From NCBI GenBank assembly GCA_021014325.1, contig CM037459.1, positions 13,673,501 to 13,737,500 on the forward strand: DNA of 64,000 bases, read 5' to 3'. This stretch comes from Plazaster borealis. Lineage: Eukaryota > Echinodermata > Asteroidea > Forcipulatida > Labidiasteridae. Both the position numbers and the translations under genes were made by a program. Below are positions 33,136 through 44,119 of this stretch, piece after piece; positions within the stretch are counted from its first letter, which is position 1; each line of letters opens with the position of its first letter. The notes beneath the pieces are model-generated. The model ran no database searches. It saw only the letters and a list, made by a program, of their open reading frames with translations, and had not been told where the DNA came from.

Positions 33136-35711
33136 AGATCTCTCAAAATCAAAACACATGTTTTATAAACGGTTTATTTTTCGCTCTTTTTACCCTTTGA
33201 CAAGGTGGTGAATGATGCAAAATTCGATAGTGACATACAGGAGGTTGATAATGAGGATGTCGTGGTCATCCCCACTGTAAAGCATTCAATGTCAACACCA
33301 ACGCTTAGCCGATCCAAGAAACAAAGAAAAGACAATGACATGGTAAGTCTTTAAACAATTTACAAGGTGGTATTGTACATCCTGCTGTGATGGAACACTT
33401 TCCGGAAGAGTCCCCAGTTTATAGCTTTAACTTTCTTACATTTATTTTTGAAGGATACTAAAGGAATTCTGCTGAACGATCCGGATGGTGAGGACATAAT
33501 CAAGGCCATCAACGATGGAGTAGTTAGTGGTCGAATCAGATGCAAAATGGTCCGCATTCTGGTATCAGACCTGATATCGAAGTTTGGCTCCAGGTAAGAA
33601 CTAACATGTTGTAAACAGTATTGTACAGCATAGGGCTTGAATCGTTTCTGCTGAGAAACACATAACGAATCATGCTTAACCATATTGCGGTTATAACATT
33701 ACAATATTAAATTGTAAAAGTAGACAAGAAAAAATTCCCCACCCCTCAAACAAAAAAATAAATAAATAAATTCTGGCATAAAGACATGGAGGGGGTAGGA
33801 GAAACAACCAAGCTTAGCATCGTCTTCAATTTGTAAATATTTTTTGGGCATTGGACATATTCTGTAAAATATAATGTTTACATTATTCATCGCAAAATCT
33901 CTCACACTTTGCAGTCATCCGGAATTTAGTTAATCTGGAATTTAAATTTTCTTTAGGCTAAATGAATTCCCATCTCGGTGTGAAAACCTTAACGGATATT
34001 TGTTTTTGTTATGCAAGCCCGTCTACTGATGTCAAGATCAGAATGGCCAAGGCCATTGTGGAGCAGTTTCCAGTACTTAAGGACGTCGAGGGAGAGGGTT
34101 ATGTAAGTACCTTTTGAGTTTTCATATTAATAAACATGACATGCCCGACCTGTTTATTTTCCCCGGCTAATGCCATAGTGCCCTTTTGTATACGTGGATT
34201 ATTATTTTTTCCCCCATTATTAACTACCGGCTGAGACATTCTGTATCCGTCTGCCACTTGAGGACCTTGTTGTTATCACATGGCCAATGTTGTAGTTTTT
34301 TCCAAAAAAATATTACAGGAAGCGTATTTCACAAAGAGTCGCGGCAAACACACAGCTACTGGTTACTTGGAGGAGAGACTCAGGAATGTTCGCCGTAGAA
34401 TGCCCAAGTCGACCTCAACAGAAACCCCTTCAACCTCCAAGGTAGCATCATCTGCCAAACCAGCACCTGAAGTTACCACCTCTACAGTAAACGAAGTACT
34501 GTCTTCGAAATGTGCCGGTAAGATTTAAAAGTGCCCTAGATTGTCGACAAGTAAATTATGACCAATCAAGATTTGCAAACAATTAATGCTTTTTTCGAAC
34601 CATAACTATATCTCCGCAGAGTCGGTTTCCGAGGACAGAGCCAAGGAGATGTGCAGGTGGCTCCAGCACAATCTCGAGCCGAGGCAGCAAGTGGTTGATT
34701 ACATGAAGGCAACTGCCCCTGGAGATTGAAAGAGATCCAATCTCAGACATCAACTTTGGCAGTCACACTGCAAACCTGGCCCCGCTCACTTGATGTGCCC
34801 GGAATGGTATGTAGCATTGTGTCTAGAGAGATGTTTATGTATGAATCTAAGTTTTGATGATTTATATATCAGTGCTGAATTTTTTATTTTGTTTAAGTAA
34901 AAAAAGTATGTTCTTGACCATGTACAACATCACAGGTAGGCGCCGACTTCATAGTGATGTACAGTCCTGGGATTGCCGAGCAACTTACTGTGAAGTGGAC
35001 CAAATAATTTTCCACAGACATCAGAGACTACGGTCAAAAACAACGTAGCTCAAAACAACCGGACGGACAACTGTTTGAGTCTGGTGATATAGGTAAAAAC
35101 ATATTTTGTAAAGTAAAAATTGTCAGCAATACATGCCATTCTCAACAAAGTGTGTTATACCAAATGGTTGATAATGCACAATGAGAATATGTCGACACCC
35201 TGCACAACTTTCCACAAAAATTCCAAACGGAGAAACAAGTTAATTTCATTATGTACGTCATGCCATGCCTATATTCGGTTTGATTGCAAACTTTGGCGCA
35301 TCTCACAAGTTGTTGTTTTTACTCACAACATACGCAAGAACACACACAAAAAAGACTTTTCAGACTTTTTGGTGATAGACAAACATTATAAGGGCCTCAC
35401 GAGTATGCAATAAGTAAAGAAAAGATTACATTTTTATTTATTCAATTGTTTCACAGAGGACACACAGACAATTTTAAATTGCCTTCCTTTGTTCTTGCCG
35501 CCGGGAAGGGTGAATAAAGCAGCAGGGAAATATGCCTCAGCAACCCACGCAGACGCCCTAGCTTCTTTCATTGATATAAGCCTGTAAGTAAAAGATTCGC
35601 TCATTTTTGTTCTTCTTTTAAAAGCAGCAGGGTTTTGCCATCAAGTTAGGAAAGATAGAAGAACCATAAAAAACCCAAAACAACAACAATATTTACAAAC
35701 GGTTAAAAATT

Positions 35712-35943
35712 AATAATAATAACCAGTTTTTGTATAGCGCTGTTCACATCCGAAGGGCGTCTCAAAGCGCTTCCAACATTATTACCCCTGGTCACTGGGC
35801 CTTAATTCATTCCTTAAACCATCTCAGCTCCCTGGGGAGTATACAGCCTGTGCAACATTAATATGCACATTAAAGCTAAATCAATCACAAAAACCATCTC
35901 TGCCCTCACAGTTACCCATTTACCCCTGGGTGGAGAGAAGCAA
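35712..35943 (-). mobile_element. SINE fragment, reverse orientation, in intron 9
   Basis: On the minus strand it reads CTTCTCTCCACCCAGGGG, AATGGGTAACTGTGAGGGC, AAGCGCTTTGAGACGCCC, TTCACAGCGCTATAC and then an ATT tail. The tail resembles that of the SINE at 15168-15575 (AGCGCTTTGAGACACCC). No tRNA-like head is present, so it is 5' truncated or a different family. Confidence 0.7.
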
Positions 35944-36546
35944 TTATAGTTATATATGTTGGTTTCTATCCGTTATTTAATTACACTACCGTAAAATTAC
36001 ATTCTTTTTTCTTCATTTTTTTTTCTTCATATGTTTAGGTTGGGACCAATCTACCGGCCTTCTTGAAAAAGGTAGTTGATGCGGGCGACAGGCCCCAACC
36101 GTTTAGCCTTGCTCTTGGCGAACGTTCACATCCATCTCAGACGTTCGTCATCTTCGAAGGGCAGGCAATGGCGACTACTTCACTGTTAAAGGCTGTCGAC
36201 CTTTGTTTTAAGGTTTTTTTTTTAATGTTTTTAACATAGAATATCCCAGACAATGTTGCACCACTTGGGAATTCTTGCAAAAGGTGGTGTATGGAATTCC
36301 AGATGGGAAGGGAAAGGAAGCTACCTCACCAGCAGTACGAAGCCTGCGGGCATACTTCACAAACAAAGCCAAACTTATTTCTAAATAAATAATAAAATAG
36401 CGAAAATCGGGACAAGGATAGACACAATGCGGTAAAAAAAAAAAATTACTAACACAGGTGCAAGTCTAGTTACAAGTAGAAATGGATAAATATGTCAAAG
36501 TAAGTTGAAAAGTGGATTGGAAAAAAAGTATTTTGTAAAGTTCTTA

Positions 36547-36938
36547 AAGGATTTGGGTACTTTTTGCAGGACACAAAACACAGTGTCCACATATTTACAT
36601 TAAAACTAACACGATTTGAAGATAATGATGGTAGAAAGCTTCCCTTAAAGTATTACTTGCTGAGGTGCTGTAGTTTTTGAGAAATGAGTAAAACAAGTCA
36701 CACGAAAAATGTTCGTCTCAGTGAGACGACAATTATTCTAGCATGTACAAACATATTATTTTAACCAGTTATAATAAGTTACCATAACTTTAAAAATACG
36801 TTTTACATGATGAAACTGAGACAAAAAATATTGTGTATTTTAAGGGAAGCTTTCTACCATCATTATCTTCAAACTGTGTGAGTTTAATGTAAATCTGTGG
36901 ACATTGTGTTTTGTGTTACAAAAAGTACCTAGACCCTT
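36547..36938. mobile_element. MITE family M2, about 107-bp inverted repeats
   Basis: Left arm AAAGGATTTGGGTACTTTTT to TAGAAAGCTTCCCTTAAA, mirrored from TTTTAAGGGAAGCTTTCTAC to AAAAAGTACCTAGACCC. The centre has GTCTCAGTGAGACGAC. It lies just after the SAM gene. Confidence 0.8.
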
Positions 36939-37015
36939 GACACTATTGGTAATTACTCAAAATAATGGTTTGCATACAAAATTACTTGGTTTTGAGAGCA
37001 ATGGCTTTATGAGTA
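36937..37015. mobile_element. MITE M1 fragment, left end
   Basis: GACACTATTGGTAATTACTC and CAAAATTACTTGGTTTTGAG match the terminal part of the M1 family. It directly abuts the M2 element. Confidence 0.6.
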
Positions 37016-37739
37016 AACTGTGAACTATAGCTCATTTACAAGCAGTCTAGCACATAGATTGTCCTTTGTAAGAGGTGTTTCCATGTATTTTACATTTTAT
37101 TTACATCATGTGTTTTTTCTTAATTTTAAAAATAGTTGTTCCTTTTGCGTTGTTACTCTTCCTTAAAGTAAAAACCCGCACCCGATAACTTTGAAAAGGA
37201 AAACTATTTCTTTTGTTCTAGCCTTGAATATTTTTGCCTCGGTATTTATGTCTTTGTTTTTTTTTGCTAATGTCAGGACCATTAGAAATTAACGAATGTT
37301 TCAAAGGAAACAAAAGCTTACAATTATGTATTATACAATTTAAAAACAAGTTAATGTTATTATCGAATGCTTCAATTAGTCTACCCCTATCTACATGATT
37401 CACTGCTCTGTACCGACCACTGGCAGCAATCTTTTTATTCTGCCTTTATATATAATGTATATAGGCAGCTGTACAAAACAGAAAGCACATAACACAGAAT
37501 TTGAGGTTGAATGTAAACATTTGGAAAATGTTTGCTCATAAATAAAATTGAATGGTTGACCATGTCTAATTGCTGCAGGCTTTTGCGAAATAATTGAATG
37601 AATCTTACGGCCTGGTGAAATCGAATCATCTTATTTTGACCAATGAATGCTAAACTGGTAATATTGTGTTACTCCTTTTGACTGTTTAATGCTGATGCAG
37701 CGGAGAATTCGCTTTCAAACGAAATTGAATGAGCCAGGA

Positions 37740-37950
37740 TTTAAAATGAATGGATTTTTGTTGAAATTGGCCGGGAAAACATATATGCATCTGAAAGCAC
37801 ACAAAGTAAATCAAAGGGTTTTATTCTTTTGCAAATTCGATGCACAACTTGTGCCCAAATTTTCACAGGTTTCTTATTTGATGCATATGTTGGGATACAC
37901 CAAGTGAGATCTGGTCTTTGACAAATACCATACGTGACCATTGCCTTTAA
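37740..37950. mobile_element. MITE M1 fragment, right half
   Basis: It contains TGCATATGTTGGGATACACC, CTGGTCTTTGACAAATACC and ends CATTGCCTTTAA at 37950, as in M1. The left half is not recognisable. Confidence 0.65.
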
Positions 37951-38148
37951 AATAATGCTTCCCTTTGTGTATTAATTTTTTTAAATATATGTTTCTATGC
38001 AACTTTCTTATGATTATGATAAGAAAATAAATTTGTTTTAGAGAATCAAACGAAGTGTACATATTGTTTATTCAAGGAGTCTACACAGATTTTTTAAAAC
38101 TTTTTTGGGGGGGCCTAGGGATTTAATTTTAATTTGATCTATGCTGAC

Positions 38149-38264
38149 AACCACGATACGTGGTCATTTTTGACACCATTGGGGTCAGTGCATAGTTGAC
38201 GCCGGGAACGTGGTTAAAAATAACCACATCGTGGTTACTTTTTAACCACGTATTTTTAAGAGTG
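38149..38264. promoter_or_regulatory. Right subterminal motif cluster and tip of the CACTA-like element
   Basis: AACCAC (38149, 38222, 38244), GTGGTC (38160) and GTGGTT (38210, 38231) occur within 100 bp, followed by TTTTTAAGAGTG ending at 38264. The inverse of this tip starts CACTC. TAG follows and could be a 3-bp target duplication, but the left side is unknown. Confidence 0.55.
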
Positions 38265-38584
38265 TAGGCATCCCCGCGACAGCTCTGTTCCGCACGAAGT
38301 GGCTGGTGACAACGGGCTACTTTGACCTCGTCATGTTATTATTTTCAGTTTTTTCTGTGACTCCAAACTATTTTGAGGTTTACTTCTGTATAATTTTGCA
38401 AAGGCCCATAATTTTAATTGGAAATTATTTTCAATGTCTAGATTTGGGCAGATGATACACAAACTGTTTTTTTGTTTTTTTTTTTTTTAAATTGAACACG
38501 AAACACGACGGGCCTCTAACAACTTGTTAATTTTTAGTGTGTTTTTTGTGGGTTTTTTTGGTCGCATGTGCAAGCATTTTTAAA

Positions 38585-39022
38585 GATCCCCTTCAGCAAT
38601 GTTTAAACACTGGATTTCCAAACCAAGCTCTGATGCCCGGTCCTCGTGTGAAAACACGCTACGGTGACAGAGCTTTCTCTGTTGCCGCTCCCAAATCATG
38701 GAACATTCTCCCTCCCCTAATTCAAAATGCTTCTTTTAAAACTATGTTAAAGACTCACTTAATCAAATCTCTGTAATTATCCCCATTCTGCAGCTTGTTC
38801 ATTTCTGTTAGTTTCCTTTATCTATTTGGTTGACCTTTCTCATGTTTTTCTGCTTTTGTCATTGCATTATTTTTGTAATTCTGTATCTTTGTATCTTGGT
38901 GATGTTGCCCTGGTTTCATTAATAGTCCTCATTGGACATAATCACCATGCGCTTTGACACGTATTATTAAGCGCGGTAGAAATATACATTATTATTATTA
39001 TTATTGTTATTATTATTATTAT
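38585..39022 (+). mobile_element. 3' fragment of a CR1/L2-like LINE
   Basis: An open stretch to 38776 codes the conserved C-terminal end of such reverse transcriptases: MPGPRVKTRYGDRAFSVAAP then SWNILPPLIQN and a TAA stop. A short 3' untranslated part ends in TTAAGCGCGGTAGAAATATAC and an ATT microsatellite, the usual tail. The LINE at 52868-55649 codes the related words RSATRYGDRAFSV and ILWNKLPAHI. Confidence 0.8.
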
Positions 39023-41046
39023 GTTTGACGGTGGTTGTGGACTCAGTTTACTGTGAAGCAGCAGAGACCATAATAATTATTGATGTTATGCAAGGAAGCT
39101 AATTTAATGGATGCTATCACAATTCACCATGGTTGTGTTGTTGTTGTTGTTGTTGTTTTTTGTTTTTTTTGTTTTTTTTTTCCTCTATCTTTCGTCTGGT
39201 AACTGTTCGTCACTTGTATAATTCATTCATTAATTCATTCATTCATACATAATGGTTTATTAAGATCATGCAACGCAGCCATGGATTGCACATGATTTAC
39301 AGTAAAAACAACAAGATCAATTACACACACACACAAAGCCGCTGAAAATACGAAACTACGATACACAGAATGACAACAAACATTAACAAGTTAAATTTGG
39401 GGTGCTAAAGCCACCTATTGGGAAACCACGCAACTATTACAGGAGAATGCCTATACAGTCCTAATGAACCCACTATCAGAAGCACAATATATTCTAATAC
39501 TTATTCTTATTCTTATTCCAGATGTGTATTATAAAGTTTTGTTACCAAATTACAAAATTACAAAATTAAAAATTCAACAGTGATTCATCGGAGTTCATGT
39601 TCTGAATATGTTCCCATGTTGCTGAGTTGGATATATATATACCATGAAGGTAAAAATACATCAAAATAGCTTGCTGTGTGGATTAAAACTTATACATACA
39701 TTATTCAATCGTAAGATGGACACGGGGAAAATGCGTAGATGTTTAAGACGTTATCTGTTGTCATCAGTTGGTTTAATGGGTTCAATTTGAGTAAAGTCTT
39801 ATCTCCCCTTTGTTACTTATTTTACGGTATTCGTCGTTGTTCGATCTATGAATATTATGCGGATCGAACAGACACATTTTTAAAATGCTTGATTTGACTT
39901 TTCACTGCAAAAAGCACCGGAAAACACAGTAGTATCGTAGAAGGAATAAAGGCCTATATATCGTGCATCAGATTTGACAAAACTTGCTTAACAATTTTTG
40001 TCATGTTTGTTAGTGTTTGAACCGGACTGTATGAGTTATCAGGGCAACCTCCATGTCTGGAGCTTTAAAAACGGTTAAACATTACTTTTTTCTTTATTTA
40101 GCCATGTGTTTTGTTGCTGGCTGGCCATCCCAGTACCCATTCCCGTAGAGGCAGCTTGCAATCACAATCGATGATATGTCGAATGGTTTTTGTGTTCAAA
40201 TTGTGTTCAAATTCAAAACGAATCCGTAGAGCACATTATGCTCTACCTCTTTGTCACACACATTAAAGGTGTGTGGCACCATCCCGTTAACACTCGTTAA
40301 CACCCGTTAATACCCCTTAACACCCGTTAACACTCAGGCAATTGTAATTTAGGCATTTAGGCATGTATTATACTTGTAGGTCCCTGAGCAACGTGTAGCT
40401 AGCCAGGGCGCTTGATGATCGAGAGTTACCAATACCTTTTTTGTTACAGCAATAATCAGGAGCACAGTAAGATCACAAAATAATCTTACGACAGTGCCCC
40501 GAAAGCCAGATACAATCACACATACAATCTCATTCTTTAATACATAGATTATAGATTAATCGTGTGGAAAATTAGTTCAGTTATATGCTTTTAGATCAAA
40601 AACCTCATATCCCAATACAGCCCGACTTCAACACGTTAGGAGTAATTGATACATAAGCTCATGACAATCTTATTAGAAAGAGCAATCGTCAACATTCTGA
40701 TGAACCTGTGCAGTTCATTTTATTGCACACAACTTGGCTCTTGCATGTACATCAATGGCATACTTTACAAGAGTTACAAGGGACATGGGTTTTCAACAAG
40801 CTGGAAACAAAGGTAACTCTTACAGTGTTTAGTATTCCTACGACGTGTTATACCCACCGTAAATGGTGGAAACTTGACAATAATTGATTCGCTAATTTAC
40901 TTCACCGGTATAAAGCTGCCGGAGAATTGACTGGGTGCAAACACTGCATCCGTTTATAAGGGGTTATATTGGGAAACTCCCTCCGTTCACACAGTGTAGT
41001 TTAGAACTCTTTTTGAAGCATTGTGGACACATCATTTTGTGTATGA
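39023..41046. other. Gene-free stretch with simple repeats
   Basis: It holds a GTT/poly-T run (about 39131-39180), an ATTC run (about 39222-39246), CACACA near 39324, and a short 10-bp minisatellite at 40285-40336. No gene was recognised. Confidence 0.5.
40285..40336. repeat. 10-bp minisatellite, GTTAACACYC
   Basis: Five consecutive near-identical units of (G/C)TTAACACCC with single changes. Confidence 0.85.
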
Positions 41047-41940
41047 CTATGGAATTCCATATCTGCCGTCGTCCGTCGTCCGTCGCCCGTCGTCCGTCGC
41101 CCGTCGTGCGTCGTTCGTCGTCCGTCACCCGTCGCCTGTTTTTAGATTGTGTAACGCTTGCGCAGAGCGCCATTGAGCTTACTTTGACTTTTACCCTTTG
41201 ACCTTTCACATGCTTGCTCGATCGATTTGCATGGATGAAACTACTCATTTACACTACCAGATATGTATTCAGTTCTCCAGCTGCGGTACCGGACTCCACT
41301 TGCCAGGAGCAATCCTTTCAATTTTTGTTAAGAATGGCATCGTTAAAGTAACTTATATGGAAAATAATAACCTTGTCATGTTAAATAAGTACTGTACAAA
41401 AATAAATAAAACTCAGCGGTAGATTGTATTTCTAGGCCTATAAATACTCATAATTATTGTGCACAACCATGACAACAGGCCTCGTAAGTTGTATTGTAAT
41501 ATTTCTGTCTGTTACACGATATCACAAATCAGACCCCCGTACATACCAAAGTAACGTTGAACTGATGCAGTAAACACTCATAATGTTAGAGTCCATAATA
41601 GTTTCCACGAGATGAACTTATTCAGCATTATTTTGATGCTGGATACACATACAGTGAAATCTGTTGTATACTGAAGCTTCGACATGACTTGAATTGCAAG
41701 TAGGTACCACAAGACTTTAGAAAAGTTTTCTGATGCTGGACTACCCGAAATCCTTGGCCCTTTCCCCCTGGCACAAAAATAAATAAAATAAAACAAAACC
41801 TAATTTTTTCTGAAATTCAAACCAACTGTTATTTTTTCCCAAAAAAATAAAATTCAATTAACATTTACTTAATCACAGCACCATTCAGGCTAAGCTATTA
41901 AGAAAAAAATTGTGTTGTCTAGTTTTAGTGAAATTTGACG

Positions 41941-42066
41941 CACGATGGGCGACGGACGACGGACGACGGGCAACGGGGCGACGGGCGACGGGCGACGGGC
42001 GACTGGCGACGGGCGACGGGCGACGGGTGACGGGCAACGGGCGACGGGCGACGGACGACGGACGAC
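41941..42066. repeat. CGACGGGCGACGG minisatellite
   Basis: About 125 bp of 7-10-bp GACGGGC/GACGGAC words in one orientation, opposite to the array at 41060-41143. Confidence 0.9.
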
Positions 42067-42126
42067 CAAAAATGGCATAACGGAACCTATGGTGTTCCAA
42101 AGACGACAGGTCGCGTCGCCGTCGCT

Positions 42127-42157
<31 letters not shown>

Positions 42158-42299
42158 CCAAATTTAGTGCTAGCACCTAATTTCAAAACAAAATTGTCAA
42201 CGACCGTCATTGACAGTGCGAACGGAATCCCGAATTCTCGTATTACTAACTCGTTTTCAGTTGCTCTGTTTTCATCTTAAAAACGTGAGATCTTAATGT

Positions 42300-43070
42300 T
42301 TTTCTTCACATATGCATTTCTTATATTCCAAACCATACTGCAATAAGCGATCCCAATTAATTAGTCGACTGTTTAACTGCTCAGCACAACTAAATAAACA
42401 ATTGCATAATCATAGCCCGTTTGCGAATTACTACACGAGATTTAGATGGTTAATGTCGCAACTACCTAATTTTCATTTGAAAAGTAGTCATCGAAAACCC
42501 ATTCAATCTTAAGTTTGTTCTTCACGGATGTCTGTCTTATATCCCAAGCAATAACTCATAGGCGCCCCAATTAAATTGGTTCACTAATTAGCTCAGCCCT
42601 AATTAAATAGCTGCATACAATGGCCCATGTGCGAATTTACTATACAAGTTGTAGATTAAACACGCAACTACCCAATATTTTTATTTGAAAAGTAGTCATA
42701 ATAAAACAACGAAATCTGAAGTGTATTTCTCATAGATGTCTTCCCTGTATCCCAAACTATATAACTCATATTAGGCGCCCCAATTAATTTGTTTAGTTAT
42801 ATAGGTCAGCCAAAGTAATTAAATATTTGGATAATATAGCCCGTGTGCGAATTCTCTATATATCTACCTAATCTTTCATAGATGTCTTCCTTGTATCCCA
42901 AACCATAATCCATAGGCGTCCAAATAAAATTATGAATTTCAAATGAAAATTAGGTAGTTCCGAGTTTAACCTACAACTCGTGCAGTAAATTCGCATACTG
43001 AGCTAACCACTCGACTAATTCATTGGGGGCGCATATGCAGTATGGTTTGACATAAGAAAGACATCTGAGA
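42300..43070. repeat. Tandem repeat of about 235 bp, about 2.5 direct units plus one inverted
   Basis: Direct units share TATATCCCAAACCATA, GGCGCCCCAATTAA, TAGCCCGTGTGCGAATT and TTTGAAAAGTAGTCAT (about 42310, 42530, 42755). A partial unit at 42930-43070 is inverted (AAATTAGGTAGTTCCGAG, TGAGCTAACCACTCGAC). Confidence 0.75.
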
Positions 43071-43236
43071 AAAAAATAATTACGATTTCACGTGTTTAAG
43101 ATGAAAACATTGCAATTGAAAACGAGGAAATAACACGAGAATTCGGGATTCCGTTCGAACTGTCAATGACGGTCGTTGAAAAGGTTTTTTGATATTTGGA
43201 GTTTGCTCAAAATTTCTTGCCAGCACCAAATTTAGT

Positions 43237-43885
43237 GCAGATCGACCCCTGGCGTTGATTTCGGTGTAATGTACACGCACGGCAGTGTGGTACACGTAAA
43301 GACTGCAGCAAAGTGATCTATGGTCTCTATTATTAAAAAATCAGAAATAAACATAAGAAGGCGTTCTAAAAATCTAATAAAATCATCAATAATACATAAA
43401 ACCTTTATGTGTGGAATGCTTGTGTTTGATTGGCTTAATTTTAATGATAACATGTTGAAAAAGCCGTTTTACAAATCAACCCCTGGCGTTGATTTCGGTG
43501 TAATGTACACGCATGGCGGTGTGGTGCACACGTAAAGACTGCAGCAAAGTGATATGTGTTATCTAATAATAAAAAAATCAAACATAAATATAAGATAGCG
43601 TTTAAAAATCGGATAAAATAATCAACAATACATGAAACCTTTATGTGTAGAATGCCAGTCTTTGATTGGCTTAGTTTGAATGATAACATGTTGAAAAAGC
43701 CGTTTTACAAATCAACCCCTGTCGTTGATTTAAGTGTAATGTACACGCATGGCTGTGTGGTGCACACGTAAAGGCTGCAGCAAAGTGATCTGTGGTCACT
43801 ATTATTAAAAAAATATGAAATAAATAGAAGAAAGCGTTCTAAAAATATGAAACAATCATCAACAATACATGAAACCTTTATTTGA
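43237..43885. repeat. Tandem repeat of about 237 bp, nearly three units
   Basis: Units begin ATCRACCCCTGGCGTTGATT and include GTGTAATGTACACGCA, AAGACTGCAGCAAAGTGAT and ATGATAACATGTTG (starts near 43237, 43475, 43712). The third runs into the GACGG array. AT-rich halves vary in the length of A runs. Confidence 0.85.
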
Positions 43886-44119
43886 CGGCGACGGTGACTT
43901 TCCGTCGCCGTCGCCCCTGAATGGGGTTTTATGCACAAGTTAATGGGCTAAACGAGACGCCGACGGCGACGGCGACGCGACCTGTCGTCTTTAGAACACC
44001 ATAGGAACTGGCAAATGGGAGAAATGGGATACAATAAAGAGCAAGAGGCGACGGACGACGGGCGACGCACGACGGGCGACGGACGACGGTCGACGGCAGA
44101 TATGGAACACCATAGTATG

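Larger units (their letters stand above)
28193..36388 (+). pseudogene. SAM-domain multi-exon gene (SAMD3-like layout), with lesions
   Basis: Exons by splice sites and phase: 28193-28247, 30250-30404, 33205-33342, 33454-33593, 34018-34102, 34319-34517, 34620-34806, 34936-35092, 35457-35583, 36039-36388. Exons 1-2 code a SAM domain (WGFEDLIKTFQENDIDDEAF, then LIPSIGTRIKF). Exons 3-6 code an acidic linker and a helical domain (IRMAKAIVEQFPVLKD, YLEERLRNVRRRM). Exons 9-10 code a conserved C-terminus (LPAFLKKVVDAGDRPQPF, FVIFEGQAMATTSLLKAVDL, VVYGIPDGKGKEATSP). Multicopy SAMD3-like proteins of fish and invertebrates have this layout. Lesions: one-base shift in exon 7, TAA in exon 8, shifted exon 9/10 join, and a shift in the T10 run of exon 10. 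AATAAA follows the stop. It may be the accessory gene of the surrounding transposon. Confidence 0.7.
27895..38264 (+). mobile_element. CACTA/CMC (EnSpm-like) transposon with Spm-like nested gene layout
   Basis: A zinc-finger DDE transposase of the CMC/EnSpm type sits inside intron 2 of a SAM-domain gene on the same strand. GTGGTC/GTGGTT words in both orientations are clustered only outside the gene: seven in 27901-28035 and six in 38149-38249. The right tip reads, inward, CACTCTTAAAAATACGTGG (inverse of the sequence ending at 38264), which suits a CACT-type end. The matching left tip was not found, so the left border is approximate. MITEs, a SINE and frameshifts show the copy is old. Confidence 0.6.

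Noticed and set aside
41885..42280. Open frames of 70-110 residues with Arg/Pro/Ser or Gly/Asp/Arg repeats
   Set aside because: They are translations of the GACGG/CGTCC minisatellites in all frames and carry no independent signal.
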